A DNA stretch of 7,255 bases, taken from Bacteroidales bacterium (GTDB lineage: Bacteria; Bacteroidota; Bacteroidia; Bacteroidales; UBA10428). Under the pieces are notes generated by a model that was not told the origin of the DNA, did not search any database, and saw only the letters and a program-made list of their open reading frames with translations. The first letter of the stretch is position 1, and the number at the start of each line of letters is the position of its first letter. The position numbers and the translations under genes are program-made. The stretch lies in assembly GCA_003508755.1 (NCBI GenBank), contig DNTK01000543.1, positions 1 through 7,255 of the forward strand, given 5' to 3'. Positions 5,435 to 7,255 of the stretch are shown in pieces.

Positions 5435-6529
5435 ATGCTTGTCACATCAGAGGCGTTCCCATTTAATATGGAGCTCAATCAATGGCTTGTTTTTGCGTTT
5501 TTATTTGCCTCAATATTGCTCTTGGGCCAAATCCTGAAACTTGTTTTTAAGCGTGTTTCAAAGCGCAGCATGAAAGCAAATATACCCGTTACGGCATCAT
5601 TTTTTGAGGCTTTTTATAAGTCGCTCAGCTTTATTTCCATTAGCATTGCGCTGTGGATTGGTTTTAAAATTGTTGAAATTCCTGAGAATTACTCTGCGCT
5701 AACGAATACTGTAAGTGAGATTTTAATTGTGCTGTCCTTTGGCATCCTTATATATTATCTGGTTGAAATCCCTGCTGTTTGGTTTGAGATTCTGCTTGAC
5801 AGATCCAATCGGTCGCTGAATAAAATGTTCATTCCGGTTTTTAGAAAAACACTGCGGGTTTTTGTTGTCATACTTATCATCATTCAGGTTATTCAAATAC
5901 TAAGCGATAAGCCTATTACATCTATCATAGCAGGTCTGGGAATTGGTGGAATAGCTATTGCATTTGCTGCTCAGGACACCTTGCGCCATTTTATTGGTTC
6001 TTTTGTTATTGCAGGAGACAGACCATTTGAAATAGGAGAACGTATTTTAATTGATGGACATGATGGCCCGGTAGAATCAATTGGCTTACGTACAACCCGC
6101 ATACGAACACTCGATGGCCACCTTGTATCGATTCCTAATGGTGAACTGGCCAATAAAACCATTATGAACATTGCCCAGCGTCCCAACATTAAGCGTACCA
6201 TTAATATTGGTGTTACCTACGATACCAAACCGGAAAAAATCCAGGAAGGACTGGATATATTAAAATCAATTCTTGAAAATCATGAGGGTATGGATGAAGA
6301 AATACCTCCACGTGTGTTTTTTAGCGATCTAAATGCCGACTCGTTGAACCTGAGAGTAATCTATTGGTATCATCCCCCGTCCTACTGGGATTTTGTCGCG
6401 TTTTCGGAAAAGGTAAATCTTGAAATAATTAAACGGTTTAATGAAGCCGGAATCGAATTTGCCTTCCCGACTCAAACGATTCATTTGGCAAAAGAGAAAA
6501 ATGATGTATTGACTGAAGAAAAACCATAA
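5435..6529 (+). CDS. MscS-family mechanosensitive ion channel
   Basis: A 364-residue inner-membrane channel that would open under membrane tension and release solutes during hypo-osmotic shock. Hydrophobic segments lie at about 15-38, 62-80, 93-117 and 138-156, followed by the pore-lining helix 162-193. That helix has the diagnostic small-residue pattern AGLGIGGIAIAFAAQDTLRH and then FIGSFVI. The cytoplasmic domain follows: a beta domain with GDRPFEIGERILIDG and VSIPNGELANKTIMN (231-245), then an alpha/beta domain ending in the strand FAFPTQTIHLA (342-352). There are more transmembrane helices than the three of E. coli MscS, as in many small Bacteroidota homologues. A second possible start is Met12 (5468). 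Neither start has a clear ribosome binding site, and the upstream one fits the candidate promoter. No strong terminator follows. It is probably a single-gene unit. Confidence 0.93.
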   Translation: MLVTSEAFPFNMELNQWLVFAFLFASILLLGQILKLVFKRVSKRSMKANIPVTASFFEAFYKSLSFISISIALWIGFKIVEIPENYSALTNTVSEILIVLSFGILIYYLVEIPAVWFEILLDRSNRSLNKMFIPVFRKTLRVFVVILIIIQVIQILSDKPITSIIAGLGIGGIAIAFAAQDTLRHFIGSFVIAGDRPFEIGERILIDGHDGPVESIGLRTTRIRTLDGHLVSIPNGELANKTIMNIAQRPNIKRTINIGVTYDTKPEKIQEGLDILKSILENHEGMDEEIPPRVFFSDLNADSLNLRVIYWYHPPSYWDFVAFSEKVNLEIIKRFNEAGIEFAFPTQTIHLAKEKNDVLTEEKP

Positions 6530-6580
6530 AAATTAAAGAAAAATTAATCTTTCCCATACTTTACTTACCGTCAGAAAGTT

Positions 6581-6600
6581 ATTGTTATTAAAATAACAAT
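6581..6600. promoter_or_regulatory. Near-perfect 20-bp AT-rich palindrome upstream of the last gene
   Basis: ATTGTTATT and AATAACAAT are exact inverted arms of 9 bp separated by AA. It lies 52 bp after the mscS stop and about 70 bp before the -7 box of the next gene. There is no T run after it, so it is a weak terminator candidate. A dimeric regulator site is an alternative. Function is not shown by the sequence. Confidence 0.45.
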
Positions 6601-6670
6601 GCGGTGCTAATAAATTGATTATAAAAGAGAATTCACAAAATATAGGGATGGCAAATAGGTATATAATGAT

Positions 6671-6678
6671 TACTTTTG
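6671..6678 (+). promoter_or_regulatory. -7 promoter box for the gene starting at 6710
   Basis: TACTTTTG fully matches TAnnTTTG and lies 31 bp before the ATG, giving a leader of about 25 nt. A weak Shine-Dalgarno-like AGGG sits at 6700-6703, 6 bp before the start. No -33 element is evident. Confidence 0.5.
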
Positions 6679-6709
6679 CCTCCTCAAATCATAAATAATA
6701 GGGTTAAAA

Positions 6710-7255
6710 ATGAAAGAAGATTTGACTAACAATTTAAAGCCAAGCAAGAAGGATCGTAAGGACATGATCCAATACATTAACCTCCAGCTTGCTGCACTCG
6801 GCCAACCAGTATATCACGACGAGGGTGATGCCAAAACCAAATTCGCGAACGAAAAATTCGTTGACTTAACAGAGGGATTGGTAAACAGTTTTCGTGAAAA
6901 ATCGCGCCTGCTATCGGACCATTTGTGTGCGCCCGATCAGCGTATTCAGAATTTTATCGACGAATATCTGAGTGAGGTGAATATCGGTAAAGAAATCAAA
7001 CTACCAAACGACACTTTTGTGCTTAATCAAAAAGGAATTGGTCGCGAGGTAAGTTTACCCCCGAACGGACGCACCTTCAAAAGTGACCTGTTGAGTTCCT
7101 ATCGTGTAAAACAGGGCATCTTAAATAATCCTGCAAAAGACAAACGAACAACCAAAGGTACGTTTCATATTGTTGCCGGCTCGTTGCCTGTGCCTCTGGA
7201 TAAAAAAGAAGTACCAAAAATTGCTTTTGCACACATGCTGCACGAAGCTTTAAAC
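6710..7255 (+). CDS. Unrecognised protein, N-terminal 182 residues, cut by window edge
   Basis: The frame from the ATG at 6710 is open for 182 codons to the window end with no stop. I cannot name the protein. There is no signal peptide or membrane segment, so it is probably cytoplasmic. Residues 1-20 are polar and Lys-rich, and residues 46-90 look helical (NEKFVDLTEGLVNSFREKSR, then a segment ending IDEYLSEV). Residues 118-182 are the most conserved-looking part: PPNGRTF, SSYRVKQGILNNPAKDKRTT, KGTFHIVAGSLPVPLDKKEV. That block is dense in Gly, Pro, Arg and Asn in the way of an enzyme core. From memory it recalls large uncharacterised proteins of Bacteroidota and Planctomycetes, but I cannot verify this. 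The start is supported by a full TACTTTTG box and a weak AGGG site. Codon use looks native. Confidence 0.75.
   Translation, partial: MKEDLTNNLKPSKKDRKDMIQYINLQLAALGQPVYHDEGDAKTKFANEKFVDLTEGLVNSFREKSRLLSDHLCAPDQRIQNFIDEYLSEVNIGKEIKLPNDTFVLNQKGIGREVSLPPNGRTFKSDLLSSYRVKQGILNNPAKDKRTTKGTFHIVAGSLPVPLDKKEVPKIAFAHMLHEALN

Noticed and set aside
5971..6201. Minus-strand frame of 76 codons within mscS
   Set aside because: Antisense to the conserved pore helix and beta domain of the channel, with no family resemblance.
6530..6560. Terminator for mscS from AAAGA/TCTTT arms
   Set aside because: The stem is only 5 AT-rich pairs and no T run follows.

Overview
The window looks like chromosomal DNA of a Bacteroidota bacterium, most likely class Bacteroidia or a near relative. 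It is fairly AT-rich. Several genes are preceded by the Bacteroidota -7 box TAnnTTTG, and most starts lack a clear Shine-Dalgarno sequence. Exported proteins begin at a Gln just after the signal peptide. The gene set (PorT-like small outer-membrane barrels, a dCMP deaminase followed by an S41 peptidase, YgiQ, MscS) fits that phylum. A more exact placement is not possible from the sequence alone.

Layout, left to right. (1) 1-531, minus strand: the N-terminal 177 residues of a YgiQ-family radical SAM protein, cut by the window edge, with a TATCTTTG box almost touching its start codon. (2) 799-3053, plus strand: three tandem paralogues of a small outer-membrane beta-barrel family. The first two are intact (233 and 220 aa). 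The third is interrupted by an in-frame TAA at codon 9 of its signal peptide and has Pro instead of the expected Gln after the predicted cleavage site, while its remaining codons are open to a normal stop. A strong, possibly bidirectional terminator (3075-3110) and a short palindromic element (3116-3143) close this block. (3) 3158-5234, minus strand: a likely two-gene operon, dCMP/cytidine deaminase-like protein then S41 C-terminal processing peptidase, 31 bp apart. (4) 5435-6529, plus strand: an MscS-family mechanosensitive channel transcribed divergently from the deaminase. (5) 6710-7255, plus strand: the first 182 residues of a protein I cannot name, running off the window.

Functionally this is mostly core cell-envelope and housekeeping DNA: surface barrels, an envelope protease, a turgor-release channel, a pyrimidine-nucleotide enzyme and a radical SAM protein. 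I see no mobile element, CRISPR array, phage gene or defence system, and no clear multi-gene novel system. The points most worth a second look are the broken third barrel gene with its long leader, the tandem paralogue array with its small repeats, the palindromic element near 3130, and the unrecognised gene at the right edge.
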